Origin: Mesostigma viride
Lineage: Eukaryota > Streptophyta > Mesostigmatophyceae > Mesostigmatales > Mesostigmataceae
Assembly: GCA_009746045.1 (NCBI GenBank)
Contig: RPFO01002286.1
Coordinates: forward strand, 1-35,181
Reading direction: 5' to 3'
Length of the DNA stretch: 35,181 nt
Positions 33,067-35,181 of the stretch are shown here, in pieces (the stretch's first letter is position 1; each line of letters starts with the position of its first letter). The position numbers and the translations under genes were made by a program. Below the pieces are notes generated by a model that saw only the letters and a program-made list of their open reading frames with translations, searched no databases and was not told the origin of the DNA.

Positions 33067-33465
33067 ATGGGAGCCTTCTTGCAAGATTGGTGGAGACTGT
33101 CCATGTTCGGCCTGTTGGCCGCCCTCGCGCACACGCTGGCAACGGCGGTGCGCATGCGGAGGGAGCGGTTCCGGCTGAAGAGGTACGTCGCCTCCATGGT
33201 GTCGATCCAATGGGCGCTGGCCCTGGGGGGCTTTGCGTACGTGCTGTACAGGAACTTCTCGGTCGGGGCCTACTACGGCAACAGCACGCCGATGAAGCTG
33301 CTGAAGGGCTTTTTCACGTCCGGCGGGGCGGGCGGTTCGTACCTCGTGGTGATGATGGCGGTGTCCGCGCACCTCGCCAAGGAGAGCATGGACAAGGTGG
33401 TGGAGGCGACGACGGCGGAGCTCGCGACGAGTGTCGCTACGGCCACCGCGACGGCCCCTTCGTGA
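33067..33465 (+). CDS. Multi-pass small membrane protein
   Basis: 132 residues. It has three hydrophobic segments: LSMFGLLAALAHTLATAV (about 11-28), MVSIQWALALGGFAYVLY (about 44-61) and SYLVVMMAVSAHLA (about 95-108), separated by basic loops (RMRRERFRLKRY). A soluble Ala/Thr-rich tail (ATTAELATSVATATATAPS) ends the protein. It looks like a membrane protein of the virion or of viral factories; no family was recognised. Convergent with 33467: the two stops abut. Confidence 0.6.
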   Translation: MGAFLQDWWRLSMFGLLAALAHTLATAVRMRRERFRLKRYVASMVSIQWALALGGFAYVLYRNFSVGAYYGNSTPMKLLKGFFTSGGAGGSYLVVMMAVSAHLAKESMDKVVEATTAELATSVATATATAPS

Positions 33466-33466
33466 T

Positions 33467-33658
33467 TTAGAGGTTGGGCACTAGCAGCATCCAGAACAGC
33501 GCGAGGGCGGCGGACTGGAACCCGAACGACACCCAGAACTTCTTCTCCTTCAGGGGCTTGGCGAGGCCGCCTCCCGCGGAGTGCGCGGCGGCCATGGCGA
33601 TGGACATGTGGAGGGTCAGGACCTTGACGACGTCGAGCATGAGCGGGGTCAGAGACAT
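33467..33658 (-). CDS. Small two-TM membrane protein
   Basis: 63 residues from ATG 33658. Two hydrophobic segments: LMLDVVKVLTLHMSIAMAAA (about 6-25) and VSFGFQSAALALFWMLLVPNL at the C-terminus (about 43-63), joined by a Gly/Lys loop (GGGLAKPLKEKKFW). The start is preceded by GTATACA and an A8 run about 25 bp upstream, fitting the A/T-rich promoters of the window. The in-frame text upstream of this ATG is the end of another gene. Confidence 0.55.
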   Translation of the reverse strand: MSLTPLMLDVVKVLTLHMSIAMAAAHSAGGGLAKPLKEKKFWVSFGFQSAALALFWMLLVPNL

Positions 33659-33695
33659 GGTCGGTGTATACGAACTGCCACAGATTTTTTTTCGG

Positions 33696-34284
33696 CTACG
33701 AGAGGTTTTGACGCACTCGCACACGCTCTTCATCACCTGCCGCTTGTTCAGCTTGATGCCGCCCGTCGCGGCCTGCCGACACGTAATGCGGCATGTCCTC
33801 CGCCAGGTCCGGCCGCCATCATCTTCATGACCGAGTGGACGAACCGCTCGCACGTGGGCACCTTAACCTTCAGCTTCTGATCGCCGCCGCCCCCCCCCGG
33901 CGGATGCTGCCAAGGATCATACTCGCGCACACGAAATACGCCTTCAGCAGCTCCTTCAGGTACGGCACCGTCTTCTGCACCTCCCGCGTCTCCTCGTCGA
34001 TGATGTCCGCGTTCCAGCTGGGCACCTCCGACAGCAGCCTCGTCAGGCACTCCATGCAGTCCACGCCCTTCGCCCCCGACACGTTCAGCGCGTCTGGAGG
34101 ATGTTCTTGAACGCCGCGAACATGGGCTGGGACAGCGACCGCTCGAGCTGATCCACGTACTCCCGCTTGCTGTCCACGAGCACGTTCGTGTCCACCCGGG
34201 CCTCCGCGTTAACGGTGCTCGGCCATGTGTCAGAGTCGACCGTGAAATTATTCCACCCCCTCTAAGCGAATCGATCCAATCCAC
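33696..34284 (-). CDS. DUF5764-like conserved nucleocytovirus protein (several frameshifts)
   Basis: Pieces in three frames join in a sensible order: VDTNVLVDSKREYVDQLERS, FAAFKNILQTR (34260-34090), then SGAKGVDCMECLTRLLSEVP, WNADIIDEETREVQKT, YLKELLKAYFVCASMILGSIRR (34082-33900), then KLKVKVPTCERFVHSVMKMM, and last GGIKLNKRQVMKSVCECVK near 33710. The order (a Trp before a conserved charged helix, a YLKEL...F segment, then KVKVP...FVHS, and a C-terminal Lys/Arg helix) matches what I recall of nucleocytovirus DUF5764. Breaks occur at C5 34256-34260, about 34090, the C9 run 33890-33898, and in 33770-33830. The start is unclear (GTG at 34284). Function unknown, possibly virion assembly. Confidence 0.55.
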
Positions 34285-34293
34285 CGGACTGAC

Positions 34294-34798
34294 TCAACTC
34301 AGCACGTGACGCGCGATCAGGAACACGAGCGCGCCCGCCGCCAGCCCGCCCAGGTTCACCTTGTTGCGGTCCACCTTCCCGTCCCGGCCCTTGAACAGGT
34401 TAGGGAACGCGCCCGCCCCGAACTGGATCGTGCCGATCGCCGCGCCCACGCCGAAGATGGCCGGGACCACCAGGCCGCCGCCACGGCGGAGAGCGGCGCG
34501 CGAACGGGCGCGAGGGGCATCGCCGGAAGAGGAGACGGGCTGCCGCGTCACGGATGGACAGCTCGGACCCCTCCGGGGAGATGCCGCGGCCCATACCGAA
34601 CGCCGCGTCCCGCCGGAGACACGCCGCCTCTGCGGAAAGCCGGGCCGCCACCGCCAACATCGCAGCCTGTCGGGGTTCATCAGCGCGCGGAGGGGGGAGG
34701 CCCGCGCTCCTCCCCCCCGCCCATATCCCCCCCTGCCCCTGCGGCGCTGGCACGGAGCTGGAGCGCAGTCGGCGCGCGAGGCCGGTCAGGTCTTCCAT
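34294..34798 (-). CDS. Small membrane protein with C-terminal TM segments (frameshifted)
   Basis: N-terminal piece from ATG 34798: MEDLTGLARRLRSS..., an Ala/Arg-rich helix (AAMLAVAARLSAEAACLR) and SELSIRDAAARL. The C-terminal part lies in another frame: LVVPAIFGVGAAIGTIQFGAGAFPNLF and VNLGGLAAGALVFLIARHVLS, two Gly-rich hydrophobic segments, ending at 34294. The frames differ by an amount needing two missing bases, or one extra, somewhere between about 34470 and 34560. Probably a single membrane protein of about 168 residues. Start and exact break are uncertain. Confidence 0.45.
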
Positions 34799-34917
34799 CC
34801 TCCGCTATGTCGTACCTAGCACACACAAAATACCTAGATTCTAACGCGATGATCCGAATCAGTATCCGCCCCGTCCGGTCTGTCCAGGTCCCACACGTCC
34901 GGAGGGGTCGCGGCCGG

Positions 34918-35181
34918 CTACGGCCCACCGATACGGAGGACACCGGAGTCGCGCCTCCTCGTCCCCGTCCTCCGGTTCCGGCGGAGAGGGAGACGCGATT
35001 CGTCGCGCGACCGTAAGGAGCTGGCGAAACAGTCCGCGTGGTAGAACGCGTACGCCCCCGCGTCAACAAAGTCAGCTCCGTCTTGCGGGCCGGCATCAGC
35101 CCGTCGCACAGAACGCACGAAACCCACCCTCCTGCGGCGGCGGGGCCCGCGAGCTCGCATCGCACGAGAGACGAGCCGGGG
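34918..35181 (-). CDS. Partial zinc-binding protein at right edge (frameshifted)
   Basis: The frame is open to the window edge (..LVRCELAGPAAAGGWVSCVLCDG) and may begin outside. CVLC forms a C-x2-C pair; after a one-base frame change at about 35070-35085 the text DFVDAGAYAFYHADCF supplies H-x2-C, so a C2HC or LIM/PARP-like zinc site is likely. A basic tail ends at 34918. The break again fits one missing base, and the site cannot be set precisely. Function unknown. Confidence 0.4.
   Translation of the reverse strand, partial: PRLVSRAMRARGPRRRRRVGFVRSVRRADAGPQDGADFVDAGAYAFYHADCFASSLRSRDESRLPLRRNRRTGTRRRDSGVLRIGGP

Noticed and set aside
1-35181. tRNA or rRNA genes
   Set aside because: No cloverleaf-like A and B box pair or conserved rRNA text was found by eye; a tRNAscan-SE run would be decisive.

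Overview
The window reads as a GC-rich (about 60% or more by eye), densely packed segment of a large eukaryotic DNA virus, most likely a nucleocytovirus (Nucleocytoviricota). Supporting signs are short intergenic gaps, genes alternating between strands, TATA-like boxes and AATAAA signals instead of Shine-Dalgarno sites, KilA-N and BRO-like paralogs, F-box and RING/U-box proteins, an HNH endonuclease, virion-type membrane proteins, long fibre-like proteins, and two proteins that resemble conserved nucleocytovirus families of unknown function (recalled as DUF5767 and DUF5764). No capsid, polymerase or packaging gene lies in the window, so family and host are unresolved. A protist or algal host is only a guess.

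Layout. 1-5.4 kb: repeat-rich left edge, a zinc-tag protein convergent with an HNH nuclease, a second zinc-tag protein, a P-loop kinase-like gene, a basic protein, a micropeptide whose sequence matches the tail of the next membrane protein, and the first BRO-like paralog. 5.4-9.3 kb: F-box-like gene, two minisatellite arrays, a RING-like gene, a minimal 60-residue zinc-tag protein and an intergenic gap. 9.3-13.4 kb: a DNA-binding/nuclease island with a KilA-N-nuclease fusion, a KilA-N protein, an acidic zinc-tag protein, two tandem small nucleases, and a divergent retroelement-type endonuclease domain standing alone. 13.5-19 kb: small membrane protein, BRO-like paralog, coiled-coil protein, a 60/109-bp compound repeat, a RING-like gene that may carry a spliceosomal intron, and another BRO-like paralog. 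19-27.6 kb: U-box-like gene, tandem zinc-tag paralogs with a duplicated promoter, F-box-like zinc-tag gene, DUF5767-like gene, assorted unknowns and two more BRO-like genes. 27.6-35.2 kb: fibre/adhesin-like proteins, small membrane proteins and a DUF5764-like gene, a virion or assembly-flavoured block that runs off the right edge.

Two themes organise the content. First, modular recombination. A KilA-N domain occurs with a PD-(D/E)XK-like nuclease in one gene and with a helical C-terminal domain in the next. That helical domain is also the C-terminus of four of the five BRO-like paralogs. A short Cys3His tag heads six otherwise unrelated proteins. Second, ubiquitin-pathway candidates: two F-box-like, two RING-like and one U-box-like protein.

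A major caveat: at least a dozen genes are split by apparent frameshifts. Most lie in C or G homopolymers and nearly all fit a single missing base. Consensus (long-read type) indel error is the simplest explanation, so broken genes here should not be taken as real pseudogenes.
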